64,000 bases of DNA from an uncultured Phycisphaerales bacterium (GCA_903845195.1 CAIMWO010000012.1:1-64000); one strand, 5' to 3'; shown: positions 24,939 through 33,795, numbered from the stretch's first letter. Notes: generated by a model not told the origin, from the sequence alone. Program-made: numbers and translations.

Positions 24939-25835
24939 TTAATGGGTGGCGGTTTCAAATTCGTGCGGGGACGACAACAGGGACGTATCGACGGCCAATT
25001 GCGGGGCGAGGAAGAAGCCATGGCGAACGCCCTCGCGATCGATGTAGACGATCAGCAGGGGCAGGTCGGATGATTTGAGTTTTTGCGCGGCGAGCAAGCG
25101 GACGGTGAAGGAGATCTGGGTGTGAAAGGCGGGGGCGGAGATTTTGAGCGCGGAGATTTCGAGATTATCGACGGCAGTGGGGAAGACTTCGACCTTGACG
25201 GGCGGGGCCTTCCATTGGAGGGAGAGGCTGACGTCGGTGGCGGAGTGGTCGGCGATGGGTTTCATGGCGATCATTTTGCCGGCGAAGTTGGGATCGTCGG
25301 CGGCGGCGATGGGCATGGCGGCGGCGGCCTGTTTGAAGAGTGCGGCATTGGCGGGGGTGGGTTGATCGGCAGAAGGGAGGGTGATGTCGAGCGTGGTGCT
25401 GCCGGGGATGCAGACGTCTTTGCAGCAGAGCCAGGAGACGCGGGCCTTGAGGGTGAAGTTTTGGCCGAGGGGCAGTTCGCTCGAGGCGGTGATGCGGGCG
25501 GTGAAGGTGGCAGCGTTGCGATAGCCATAGCCGACGATGTCGCCGGGCTGGTTGAATTGGATGGGGAGTGGGAATTGGACAGGGGCGGCGGTGAAGCCGG
25601 TGGGGAGATCGAAGGTGATTTGGGTGGGGGTGCCGGAGTCGCCGGGGTTGGTCCAGTAGATGTGCCAATCGGGATCGATGGTGAGGGTGACGGCGAGGGT
25701 GAAGGTGGCGCCGGGCTGGATGGCGGAGGTGTCTGCGAGGAGTTTGCCGGTGACGTGCGTGGGCGGGGTGGCGGCGCGGGCGCAAGGGGCCAGCAGTGCG
25801 GTGAGCAGGATAGCCAACATGCAGGCCATGCGCAT
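24939..25835 (-). CDS. DsbD N-terminal-domain-like exported protein
   Basis: A 298-residue protein with signal peptide and the DsbD-alpha-type immunoglobulin-like domain: PDWHIYWTNPGDSGTPTQI, GYGYRNAATFTARI, and SWLCCKDVCIPG with closely spaced cysteines. In full DsbD this domain passes electrons from the membrane part to periplasmic substrates. Here the membrane and thioredoxin domains are missing, although a separate redoxin gene follows. The ATG at 25835 fits GGAG nine bases upstream. Confidence 0.84.
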   Translation of the reverse strand: MRMACMLAILLTALLAPCARAATPPTHVTGKLLADTSAIQPGATFTLAVTLTIDPDWHIYWTNPGDSGTPTQITFDLPTGFTAAPVQFPLPIQFNQPGDIVGYGYRNAATFTARITASSELPLGQNFTLKARVSWLCCKDVCIPGSTTLDITLPSADQPTPANAALFKQAAAAMPIAAADDPNFAGKMIAMKPIADHSATDVSLSLQWKAPPVKVEVFPTAVDNLEISALKISAPAFHTQISFTVRLLAAQKLKSSDLPLLIVYIDREGVRHGFFLAPQLAVDTSLLSSPHEFETATH

Positions 25836-26001
25836 AACAAGATACTCCGCCACTTCAGATTTGCGCCGGTACTCGCTGGGCGCACAAACAGGTTCTCAAT
25901 CATAGGCGCGCGGGGTGCGGCGACGGCGGCAATCTTGGGTTAAGCTGTAAGGCTATAGCGGGCGAAGGCGAAAATTTCGATCTGATGAAAAAGGAGCGGT
26001 C

Positions 26002-26382
26002 ATGACTCAACCTCCACCACGGGCTTCGATCGGATATGCGGGGGGATCGCATGTGACGCCGGAGCGGGTGACGACGGCGTTTGAGTTGCCGGGGCTGCGG
26101 ATTGTGCGGAATCTGGGGGTGGTGCGGGGGATCACGGTGCGTTCGCGGTCGGTGGTGGGGAATGTTGGGGCGTCGATACAGACGTTTTTTGGGGGGAACA
26201 TCACGATTTACACGGAGTTGTGCGAGCGGGCGCGGGAGGAGGCGTGGCAGATTATGTTGCAGCACGCGAATGCGGTGGGGGCCAATGCGGTCGTGGGGGC
26301 TCGGTACGATGCCAACGAAATCGGGCAGGGGATCACGGAGGTGCTGGCGTATGGGACGGCAGTGGTGGTGGAAGAAGAGTGA
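26002..26382 (+). CDS. YbjQ/UPF0145 family protein
   Basis: A 126-residue member of the YbjQ (heavy-metal-binding-domain-like) family, which forms pentamers of unknown role. Motifs: [20 protein letters not shown] and [26 protein letters not shown] precedes the ATG. The 166-bp gap upstream holds the divergent DsbD-N promoter region. Confidence 0.9.
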   Translation: MTQPPPRASIGYAGGSHVTPERVTTAFELPGLRIVRNLGVVRGITVRSRSVVGNVGASIQTFFGGNITIYTELCERAREEAWQIMLQHANAVGANAVVGARYDANEIGQGITEVLAYGTAVVVEEE

Positions 26383-26518
26383 GGCAAGTTGGACAATTGC
26401 GCAAAACGTGCAAGGTTTTGATTGTTTTGGCGTTAATATGAATGCTACGTGTTCGTGCATATGGTCACGGTCGATGCCGTGATCTGCGAAGAACAGCTTT
26501 TTCGATGGAGCAGGATTT

Positions 26519-26926
26519 ATGAAGAACGCATTGCGGTTGTCGGTGTTGGCCCTGTCGCTGGCGGCGGGTTTGGCGCTGAGCGGGCAGAGTTTTGGTGAGG
26601 ATAAGGCACCGCCCAAGGCTGAGAAGCCGAAGGTTGCTGCGAAGCTGGGCGGGGAACTGGACAAGCTGGATTTGACCGATGCGCAGAAGGCCGACATTTT
26701 GAAGATTCGGGCGGATCTGAAGCCGGAAGTGGCGAAGCTGCAGGAGCAGATCAAGAAGCTTAACGAAGATGCCAAGGCCAAGGAGATGGCGGTGCTTTCT
26801 CCGGAGCAGAAGGCGAAGCTGCAGGAAGCGGAAGACGCACACAAGAAGGCGTCCGAGGAGAAGGCCAAGGCCGAGCGTGAAGCCAAGGCCAAAGCGGCCG
26901 AGACGAAGCCCGCCCCGACCAAGTAA
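26519..26926 (+). CDS. Small exported Lys/Ala-rich coiled-coil protein
   Basis: A 135-residue protein: signal peptide LRLSVLALSLAAGLALSGQS, then a helical region of heptad-like Lys/Leu/Glu repeats (LDLTDAQKADILKIRADLKP, KLQEQIKKLNEDAK, LSPEQKAKLQEAEDAHKKAS) ending in AAETKPAPTK. The LTDAQKADILKI style recalls the LTXXQ (Spy/CpxP-like) periplasmic family, but this is inferred. A perfect terminator follows at 26958. Confidence 0.72.
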   Translation: MKNALRLSVLALSLAAGLALSGQSFGEDKAPPKAEKPKVAAKLGGELDKLDLTDAQKADILKIRADLKPEVAKLQEQIKKLNEDAKAKEMAVLSPEQKAKLQEAEDAHKKASEEKAKAEREAKAKAAETKPAPTK

Positions 26927-26957
26927 GCTTTGCAGTGCAGCCAAGACTAACTTTCCA

Positions 26958-26988
26958 GGACCGACGGGTCATACCCGTCGGTCCTTTT
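26958..26988 (+). terminator. Rho-independent terminator
   Basis: GGACCGACGGGT (26958-26969) and ACCCGTCGGTCC (26973-26984) form a perfect 12-bp stem with a CAT loop, followed by TTTT. It ends the small exported-protein transcript. Confidence 0.93.
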
Positions 26989-27042
26989 ACGTTTGGTTTT
27001 CAGAGGTAGCCGCGGCGGCGGGGGGGCGTTACAATCCGCGAC

Positions 27043-27540
27043 ATGAAGACTGCGCGGATAATCATTGCGGGGATGGCGCTGGCGGCAGCCGGGGTCATGG
27101 GCGGCTGCGTGGAGCGGAACATCACAATTGCCAGCGATCCGCCGGGGGCATTGGTGTGGTTGAACGATCAGGAAGTGGGGCGCACGCCGGTGAAGGTGCC
27201 ATTCACGTGGTACGGGGATTACGATGTGCGGTTGCGGTTGGAGCGTAACGAAGGGACCGCGCAGAATCCGGTCATCAAGCGTTACTATTTGCACACGCAC
27301 AAGACGGCGGAGGCGCCGTGGTTTGAGTGGATCGGCATCGACTTGGTTTCGGAATTGCAGCCGGGGGAATTGAAGGATGAGAAGCTCTGGGCATTTGCAC
27401 TGGAGCCGACCCCCGAGGTTTCCAACGAGGATCTGGTGACGCGGGCCAAGGAGTTGAAGGCCAAGCTGGACGAGCCTGACGAGTTGCAGCAGAAGAAGAA
27501 AGACGCAGAGAAGAAGATGGAAGCGGAGAAGAAGAAGTGA
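27043..27540 (+). CDS. PEGA-domain lipoprotein
   Basis: A 165-residue lipoprotein: signal MKTARIIIAGMALAAAGVMG with lipobox Cys22, then a PEGA domain (ITIASDPPGALVWLNDQEVG, RTPVKVPFTWYGDYDVRLR). The tail is a Lys/Glu-rich coiled coil (KDAEKKMEAEKKK). PEGA domains are envelope beta-sandwiches that probably bind cell-surface polymers. TACAAT at 27030-27035 lies seven bases before the ATG and no ribosome-binding site is visible, so the mRNA may be leaderless. Confidence 0.85.
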   Translation: MKTARIIIAGMALAAAGVMGGCVERNITIASDPPGALVWLNDQEVGRTPVKVPFTWYGDYDVRLRLERNEGTAQNPVIKRYYLHTHKTAEAPWFEWIGIDLVSELQPGELKDEKLWAFALEPTPEVSNEDLVTRAKELKAKLDEPDELQQKKKDAEKKMEAEKKK

Positions 27541-27738
27541 GGTTGAGGGGGGGGGACGGGAAGCAAGAAGCAAGAAGTTGGAGGGGCCGGGAAGGGATGT
27601 GGGGTGGTAAAAATCTCTATAGGCGAATATATTATTGGGGCGATTCCGGACGGAAGGGATATGCTTTATCTGAAATTATTCCATAAGATGTTGCTAAATA
27701 ATTACTTAAATTAAGCCAGTGGGCGTGGGCGAGGGGCA
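27541..27738. other. Gap upstream of the pgpH operon
   Basis: No gene seen. It holds a GAAGCAAGAAGCAAGAAG repeat at 27560-27577, part of the dispersed family at 19987 and 38780, and an AT-rich stretch near 27612-27713 (TCTATAGGCGAATATATTATTG). A promoter for pgpH follows at 27739-27767. Confidence 0.5.
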
Positions 27739-27767
27739 TTGGGTCGGGGGGAGGGTGCGGATACAAT
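27739..27767 (+). promoter_or_regulatory. Promoter of the pgpH-ybeY operon
   Basis: TTGGGT (27739-27744) and TACAAT (27762-27767) are 17 bp apart. The expected start site near 27775 leaves a leader of about 115 nt before the ATG at 27892. Confidence 0.55.
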
Positions 27768-27891
27768 GGTGGCGGGGTTCGGCTGATCATTTCCGGCGTA
27801 GCGTGCCGGGGAAGTCGCCGATAACCCAGACATCGGGCCAGTCCGATGGGTGACTTCATGGTTCAGGGAGCGCCGTGCGCGGCGCATCATT

Positions 27892-30189
27892 ATGTGGTTT
27901 CGTAAAGCCAGCGCCCGGCGCGAGGCGATTCGGGCAGACATGGCCGAGGCGGAGAGCCAGGTGCCGTCGTCGCAGCGGACGTATGGTCCGGTGGTGTTCA
28001 TCGCGGTGGTATTTTTCGTACTGGCGACGGCGATTCAGTTTTGGCCGGGGGAATTGATGCCCTACCGGGTGGGGGACACGGCGCCGATGGATCTGCGCTC
28101 GCCGGTACGTTTTCCGGTGGAAGATTTGCAGGGGACGGCGCAGTTGCGTGAGGCGGCGAAGCTGACGGCGCCGGCGGTGCTGGTGCTGAAGCGCGCGGCG
28201 CTGGATCAGATGTACATGCAGTTGTTGAACCTGCGGCAGGATGCCCGCGATGTGAAGACCGTCGAGATGCTGCCGGTGGACGTGCGGACGCGTTTTCCGG
28301 GTCTGACGGTCACATCGCTGCGGGATTTGAACGCTTTGGATCAGTCGACGTTCAATCTGGATGTGGAGGCATTGCTCTATCGGGCGATGCCGGCGCGGCC
28401 GCTGGTGACCGGCGAGACCGCAGCCGAATTGGCAGCGCGGCAGACGGACGACATTCAATTGCTTTCGGGCCCGTCGCTGGATTTGACGCTGGAGAAGCGT
28501 TCGCGGACGGACGTGTTAGTGCTGGGAACGGAAGAGGGACGGAAGAAGCTGCGGGAGCTGGTGTCGGCGCATGTTCCGCAGTCGCTGGTGGAGCCGCTGA
28601 CGAGCTACATGTGGAATGTGAACTTGCCGACGTTTGTGTCGGATGATGCGCTGACGGCGCAACTGGCGAAGCGGAAGGCGGCGCAGATCGTGCCGCCGAG
28701 CCGTCCGGTAGAAGTGAACCAGGTGATCGTGGCGAGCGGGAGCACGATCAGCGAATCGCAATATCATTTGCTGAAGCTGGCGCAGGCGGCGGCGGAGAAG
28801 CAGGTGGCGGCGGAGCATCCGTGGGCGGGATTGCTGGCGCGGCTGGGGCAGGCGCTGGTGATCGCGGTACTGACGGCGGCGGGGGCGATTTATGTGGCGC
28901 GGATGCGAACGCCGCTTATCACCACGAAGAAGGGCTGGGCGCTGGCGGGCCTGATGTTGCTGATGTTGTTTATCGCCCGGGGATCGGTGGCGCTGCTGCC
29001 GCACTCGGTATACATGCTGGGGGTGGCACCGACGCTGCTGACGGCGATCATTCTGGTGATCGCGTTCAACCAGCGTTTTGCGCTGTCGATGGGGGCGCTG
29101 CACGGCTTGCTGGTGACGGTCACGCTGGGGCAGGGCGTGGATTTCTTTTTGATCATGCTGACCGGCGTGGCGGTGTTCTGCTTCGGGCTCAACGAAATCC
29201 GGACGCGCGGGAAGCTGATCGAGATCGGGGTGTTTTCGTCGGCGGCGATGTTTATTTCGGCGTGGGGGCTGGGCTTGTCGCGGCTGGTCGTATCGATCTG
29301 GAATCCGTGGATCGTGACCAGCGACATGCAGACGATCGGCGGGCATTCGCTGTGGACGGCGGCGGCGGGGGTGCTGGTGGCGATGTTCGCGTTGGCGATC
29401 CTGCCACTGGTGGAGAGTATTTTCAAGATCACGACGGCGATGACGCTGCTGGAGTTGTGCGATGCGAGCAAGCCGCTGCTGCGGCGGTTGTCGCAGGAGG
29501 CGCCGGGAACGTTCAACCATTCGTTGATCGTGGGAATCCTGGCGGAGGCGGCGGGCAATGCGATCGGAGCCAACGGGTTGTTGTGCAGGGTCGGGGCGTA
29601 TTACCACGATGTGGGCAAGCTGTCGAAGCCGCAGTATTTCATTGAGAACCAGACCGCGGGCGGACCGAACCGGCACGAGAAGCTTTCGCCGGCGATGAGC
29701 CTGTTGATCATCGTGGGGCACGTAAAGGACGGCATCGAGCTGGCGCGGGAGTACCGGTTGCCGTGGGTGATTCATCAGTTCATCGCGCAGCATCACGGGA
29801 TGACGCTGGTGGAGTATTTCTATCACGCGGCGCGGCGGAAACAGGAACAGGGCGGGGAGGACACGGTAGAGGTATCGGAGACGGAGTTCCGTTATCCGGG
29901 TCCGCGTCCGCAGAGTCGCGAGACGGCGATTTTGATGATCTGCGACGGGTGCGAGAGCATCGTGCGGTCGATCGACGAGCCGACGCCGGGGCGGATCGAG
30001 ACGGCCGTACACAACCTGGTGATGAAGCGCTTGATGGACGGTCAGTTCAGCGAATGCGATTTGACGCTGCGGGATCTGTCGGTGATCGAAGAGACGCTGG
30101 TGCGGACACTGGCGGGCGTGCATCACGGTCGCGTGGCATATCCGAAGGGCGACGATAAGCCGCAGGAGCCGGCGATCAAGCTGGCTTGA
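27892..30189 (+). CDS. 7TM-HD membrane phosphohydrolase (PgpH-like)
   Basis: A 765-residue protein: an N-terminal helix (PVVFIAVVFFVLATAIQFW), a large extracytoplasmic domain (about 70-330), seven hydrophobic helices (about 335-545) and a cytosolic HD domain. The HD part shows TFNHSLIVGILAEAAG, YYHDVGKLSKPQYFIENQ and IAQHHGMTLVEYFYHAA, as in PgpH c-di-AMP phosphodiesterases. It is followed by ybeY and a CNNM gene, a common bacterial order. A GTG at 27850 would add 14 residues; I prefer the ATG at 27892, though no strong ribosome-binding site decides it. Confidence 0.9.
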   Translation: MWFRKASARREAIRADMAEAESQVPSSQRTYGPVVFIAVVFFVLATAIQFWPGELMPYRVGDTAPMDLRSPVRFPVEDLQGTAQLREAAKLTAPAVLVLKRAALDQMYMQLLNLRQDARDVKTVEMLPVDVRTRFPGLTVTSLRDLNALDQSTFNLDVEALLYRAMPARPLVTGETAAELAARQTDDIQLLSGPSLDLTLEKRSRTDVLVLGTEEGRKKLRELVSAHVPQSLVEPLTSYMWNVNLPTFVSDDALTAQLAKRKAAQIVPPSRPVEVNQVIVASGSTISESQYHLLKLAQAAAEKQVAAEHPWAGLLARLGQALVIAVLTAAGAIYVARMRTPLITTKKGWALAGLMLLMLFIARGSVALLPHSVYMLGVAPTLLTAIILVIAFNQRFALSMGALHGLLVTVTLGQGVDFFLIMLTGVAVFCFGLNEIRTRGKLIEIGVFSSAAMFISAWGLGLSRLVVSIWNPWIVTSDMQTIGGHSLWTAAAGVLVAMFALAILPLVESIFKITTAMTLLELCDASKPLLRRLSQEAPGTFNHSLIVGILAEAAGNAIGANGLLCRVGAYYHDVGKLSKPQYFIENQTAGGPNRHEKLSPAMSLLIIVGHVKDGIELAREYRLPWVIHQFIAQHHGMTLVEYFYHAARRKQEQGGEDTVEVSETEFRYPGPRPQSRETAILMICDGCESIVRSIDEPTPGRIETAVHNLVMKRLMDGQFSECDLTLRDLSVIEETLVRTLAGVHHGRVAYPKGDDKPQEPAIKLA

Positions 30190-30196
30190 GTTGGAT

Positions 30197-30282
30197 GCAA
30201 TGACGCAATGACCAATGACGCAATGACCAATGACGCAATGACGCAATTACCCATGAACAAGTTTCAAGTTTCAAGTTTCAAG
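30197..30282 (+). repeat. Frame-neutral 15-bp repeat and GTTTCAA triplet repeat
   Basis: Between pgpH and ybeY, 30208-30242 is identical to 24176-24210. It is followed by three copies of AAGTTTC (30259-30280). Both repeats are in frame with ybeY (15-bp unit = five codons, MTNDA). Confidence 0.8.
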
Positions 30283-30813
30283 GATCAGGGCACGAGGCCT
30301 GGTCGAAAATCTTTGGTGCTGATTCAGGTTGCCAATCAGACGAGACGGCGGGTGGCTGGGGCGTATTTGCAGGGGCATTTGCAGAATGTGCTGGGGTTGC
30401 AGAAGGTGCGCGGGGGGGAGTGGGCGATCACGGTGGTGGGGGATCGGGCGATGGCGGCGTTGCACGAGCGGGCGATGAATCTGGCGACGACGACGGATGT
30501 GCTGACGTTTGATCTGCGCGATCGAGGCGGCACATCGGAATTGGATCTGGATACGGTGATTTGCATCGATGAGGCGGCGAGGCGGGCGAGGGAGTTGGGG
30601 CATTCGGTGCAGGAGGAATTGCTGCTGTATGCGATTCACAGTTTGCTGCATGTGTGCGGGTACGATGATGTGACGGCTCACCAGGCGGCGCGGATGCATC
30701 GACGCGAAGACGCGATTCTGTTAGCGTTGGGCGTGGGCCCGGTATTCGCGAAGCGTTCGTCGAAGGCCGGCGGGGAAGCACGGGCCAAGCGTGCATCGAG
30801 GAGCGGAAGGTGA
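30253..30813 (+). CDS. ybeY: YbeY-like rRNA maturation endonuclease
   Basis: A 186-residue protein from the ATG at 30253, with QVANQTRRRVAGAYLQGHLQ and VVGDRAMAALHERAMN before TDVLTFDLRD and the metal region HSLLHVCGYDD. The consensus is HGxLHLxGYDH with three zinc-binding His; the third is Asp here. The C-terminal 25 residues are a Lys/Arg tail. YbeY matures 16S rRNA ends and helps ribosome quality control. The N-terminus lies beside a repeat, so the true start could differ. It overlaps the next gene by four bases. Confidence 0.82.
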   Translation: MNKFQVSSFKDQGTRPGRKSLVLIQVANQTRRRVAGAYLQGHLQNVLGLQKVRGGEWAITVVGDRAMAALHERAMNLATTTDVLTFDLRDRGGTSELDLDTVICIDEAARRARELGHSVQEELLLYAIHSLLHVCGYDDVTAHQAARMHRREDAILLALGVGPVFAKRSSKAGGEARAKRASRSGR

Positions 30814-32165
30814 GCCACGCACTGTTAATCTGGATCGCATTGATTGCGCTGGCGGCGACGCTGGTGTTTTCGACGCTGTCGTATGCGTTGCGGATGATGT
30901 CGCGGGTGCGGCTGGATGAAGAGTTGGTGCGTGCGGGCCGGGCGGAAAAGCTTGAGGCGATCCTGGCGGCACGCTACGACGTGGCGCTGGCCAGCGCGAC
31001 GCTGCGGCTGGTCAGCAGTGCGGTGGTGATCATTGCCATCGCCAGCAGATTTTTGCTGGATTACATGGACGATCCGCAACCGCTGAAAGTTTTTGGGTGG
31101 ACGCTGCTGGTGAGCATTCCGCTGCTGCTGATTTTTTCGGTGGCGATCCCGCAGGCGTGGGGCCGGTATGCGGGGGAGAAGCTGGTGGTGATGTGCTGGC
31201 CGATGTTGCGCCTGGCGCTCTGGCTGACCTGGCCGCTGGTGCGGGTGCTGAATATTTTTGATGAAGCCGTGCGGCGGTTGGCGGGAGTATCGATCGGCGA
31301 AGATGCCGATACCGCGGCCGAGCAGGTGGAACAGGAGATTCTACAGGTGGTGGCGGAGGGGACGGCCGGTGGGACGGTGGATGAGGATCAGCGGAAGATG
31401 ATTGAGGGGGTGATCAGTTTCCGCGATCTGCAGGTGGGGCAGATCATGACGCCGCGGACGGAAATCATCGCGGTGGCCGTCAATGCGGCGCTGGGGGAGG
31501 TGCGGGATCGCATTCTGAAGGACGGGTTGTCGCGGATACCGGTTTTTGAGGGGACGCTGGATAACGTGATCGGCGTGCTGTATGCGAAGGATCTGCTGGC
31601 GATGCTGGGGAGTGGCGCCGGGCCGGTGGACGGCAGCGCCGCGCCGATGGCGCCAAGCGGGGCGATCGATCTGCGGAAGCTGATGCGGCCGCCGCTGTTT
31701 GTGCCGAAGACTAAGCCGTTGCGCGATCTTTTGCGGGAGTTCAAGCTGCAGCACGTGCACATGGCGGTGGTGCTGGACGAATACGGCGGGACGACGGGGC
31801 TGGTGACGAGCGAGGACATAATTGAGGAGATCGTGGGGGACATTGCGGATGAATACGAGCGTCCGGCGCCGGAGGAAGTGAAGCGGATCGACGAGCGGAC
31901 GGTGGAAGTCGATGCGCGGATGAACATTACGGATGTGAACCGGGTGCTGGAGTTGCATCTGCCGGAGGAGGGGGATTACCAGACGATCGGGGGGTTTGTG
32001 ATTTCGACGCTGGGGCAGATACCTTTGAAAGGTGAGCGGCTGGTGCATGAGGGGCTGGCGATCACGGTGCTGGAATCTGAGCCGCGGCGTGTGAAGAAGC
32101 TGCGTCTGGAGTTGCCGACGCACGATCAGCCGCAGGAAGCAGTGGAGGAGTCATCGGCGTTGTGA
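30810..32165 (+). CDS. CNNM/CorC-type (hemolysin-like) membrane protein
   Basis: A 451-residue protein starting with GTG. A DUF21 (CNNM) transmembrane part (about 5-150, several hydrophobic helices) is followed by two CBS domains (about 205-355; ILKDGLSRIPVFEGTLDNVI and VHMAVVLDEYGGTTGLVTSE) and a CorC/HlyC domain at the end (YQTIGGFVISTLGQIPLKGE). The family acts in Mg2+ homeostasis or efflux. Overlaps ybeY (ATGA-like, GTGA). Confidence 0.92.
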   Translation: MSHALLIWIALIALAATLVFSTLSYALRMMSRVRLDEELVRAGRAEKLEAILAARYDVALASATLRLVSSAVVIIAIASRFLLDYMDDPQPLKVFGWTLLVSIPLLLIFSVAIPQAWGRYAGEKLVVMCWPMLRLALWLTWPLVRVLNIFDEAVRRLAGVSIGEDADTAAEQVEQEILQVVAEGTAGGTVDEDQRKMIEGVISFRDLQVGQIMTPRTEIIAVAVNAALGEVRDRILKDGLSRIPVFEGTLDNVIGVLYAKDLLAMLGSGAGPVDGSAAPMAPSGAIDLRKLMRPPLFVPKTKPLRDLLREFKLQHVHMAVVLDEYGGTTGLVTSEDIIEEIVGDIADEYERPAPEEVKRIDERTVEVDARMNITDVNRVLELHLPEEGDYQTIGGFVISTLGQIPLKGERLVHEGLAITVLESEPRRVKKLRLELPTHDQPQEAVEESSAL

Positions 32166-32288
32166 TGGGGTGATGGGGTCGGAGGCGAGGGGGGTAGTTA
32201 AGTCGAAAGCCCGATAAGCCGAAGGTTATCTACGGAGCTATTTCCGCGCCCGTGAGGCGCGGCGTTCGCACAAGCATTCGGAGTCGGA

Positions 32289-33296
32289 GTGGCAGCAGCC
32301 GAGGAAATCAATCCGGGGGGTGTGGTGCGGAAGGCGGAGTCCGACGCGCGCCCAGACGCGGAGGAATCGCTGGGGGGCCTGCTGGCGCAGTGCGTGCAGC
32401 GGGAGCGCTTGAGCCTGTGCCTGCCGACGCGGATCGAGATCGTCGAGAAGATTGCCATTCATTTGAAAGAGCGGGCGGTGTTGTCGGGGGTGTGTTCGGC
32501 GGAGCGGTCGTGCGGGCTGGCCATTGCGCTGACCGAAGCGTTGATGAATGCGATGGTGCATGGAAACCTTGAAATTTCGTCATCGCTGAAAGACCAGGGG
32601 TATGCGGCGTTTGGGGAGTTGCTCGCGCGGCGGAGCCACGAGCAGGCGTATGCCGGGCGGAATGTGCATGTGGATGTGGACGATGACGGAACGGTATGCC
32701 GCTGGACGATTCGCAACGAGGGTCCGGGGTTTGATGTGCAGGCGGTGCTGGGGCAGATCGCGGCGCAGGATGTGGCGGACCTGGAAAAGACGTATGGGCG
32801 CGGGGTGTTGATGATTCAGGCGTTCATGCTGGATGTGCATTGGCGGGACGAGGGGCGGACGCTGGTGATGAGCATGAAGCGGGGCGGGGCGGTAGCGGCG
32901 GAGCAGACCCAAGTGCAGCCGCTGTGGCAGGAGACGGTCGAGCAGATATTGATGGATTGCGTGGAGGATGGCGAGGGGACCGAGGCGCTGCCGCGGCGGG
33001 CCAATGGGCGGAAGCATCCGCGCCTGATGTATACGCGGTCGATTCAGGTGTTGCCGGCGGGGTGCAATGGGCCGCGGTGGGCGGTGGCGCGGAATCTTTC
33101 GCTGGACGGGTTGGCGTTCGTGATGAACGCAGAGCTGCATCCGGGGGAGATTGTGGAGGTGCTGCTGGAGACGCAGTCGGCAGTGCCGGCGCGGTTGTGG
33201 CTGCGGCTGGTGCGCTGCCAGCGATTGGCGCGGGACTTCTATGATTGCGGCGGCGAGTTTGTAGCGGGGCCGGCGGGGATGACGGCAGCGCTGTAA
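32289..33296 (+). CDS. HATPase (RsbW-like) fused to a PilZ domain
   Basis: A 335-residue protein starting GTG. Residues about 40-200 form a GHKL ATPase of the anti-sigma/RsbW type: N box ALTEALMNAMVHGN, RNEGPGFDVQAVL, and YGRGVLMIQAF. From about 240 a PilZ domain follows with GRKHPRLMYTRS (RxxxR) and NLSLDGLAF (NxSxxG), the c-di-GMP contact motifs. It probably links c-di-GMP level to phosphorylation or sigma-factor control. It is alone; no sigma factor or anti-anti-sigma gene is adjacent. Confidence 0.82.
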   Translation: MAAAEEINPGGVVRKAESDARPDAEESLGGLLAQCVQRERLSLCLPTRIEIVEKIAIHLKERAVLSGVCSAERSCGLAIALTEALMNAMVHGNLEISSSLKDQGYAAFGELLARRSHEQAYAGRNVHVDVDDDGTVCRWTIRNEGPGFDVQAVLGQIAAQDVADLEKTYGRGVLMIQAFMLDVHWRDEGRTLVMSMKRGGAVAAEQTQVQPLWQETVEQILMDCVEDGEGTEALPRRANGRKHPRLMYTRSIQVLPAGCNGPRWAVARNLSLDGLAFVMNAELHPGEIVEVLLETQSAVPARLWLRLVRCQRLARDFYDCGGEFVAGPAGMTAAL

Positions 33297-33363
33297 GCGG
33301 CGCGCGGCTAAACAGGCGGGCGGGTGTCCGGTACAATGGGCTCCTGATCAAAAAGGAGCAGCT

Positions 33364-33795
33364 ATGGGTCATCCGACGGATTCAACGTGCATATTCTGTA
33401 AGATTGCGGCGGATCAGATTCCGTGCACCAAGGTGTACGAGGACGACGCGGTGCTGGCGTTTCTGGATATCGGCCCGCTGGTGCGGGGCCATACGCTGGT
33501 GATCCCCAAGGGTCACTATGCGACGGTGATGGAGACGCCGCCGGAGGTGCTGGCGGAGATCGCCAAACGCTTGCCGGGGTTGTCCAAGGCGGTGCTGGCG
33601 GCGACGGGGGCCAAGGCGTGTCATGTGCTGGTGAACAGTGGGGCCGAAGCGATGCAATCGGTGCATCACCTGCATTTTCACATCTTGCCGCGAAAGGGCG
33701 GGGATACGTTCCGGATCCCGTGGAATGCGGGGAAGTTGGATTCCGTCGAGGGAACGGCCTTGGCCGCGGCGATCAAGGGTCAGATGGGATGCTAA
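33364..33795 (+). CDS. HIT-family hydrolase
   Basis: A 143-residue histidine-triad protein that hydrolyses AMP-lysine or similar nucleotide derivatives. It begins with CIFCKIAADQIPCTKVYED and has the triad SVHHLHFHILPRK near residue 105. AAGGAG precedes the ATG. A TACAAT box lies at 33332-33337. Confidence 0.95.
   Translation: MGHPTDSTCIFCKIAADQIPCTKVYEDDAVLAFLDIGPLVRGHTLVIPKGHYATVMETPPEVLAEIAKRLPGLSKAVLAATGAKACHVLVNSGAEAMQSVHHLHFHILPRKGGDTFRIPWNAGKLDSVEGTALAAAIKGQMGC

Noticed and set aside
28516-30246. 576-codon minus-strand frame opposite pgpH
   Set aside because: Mirror frame; the HD and membrane motifs are on the plus strand.
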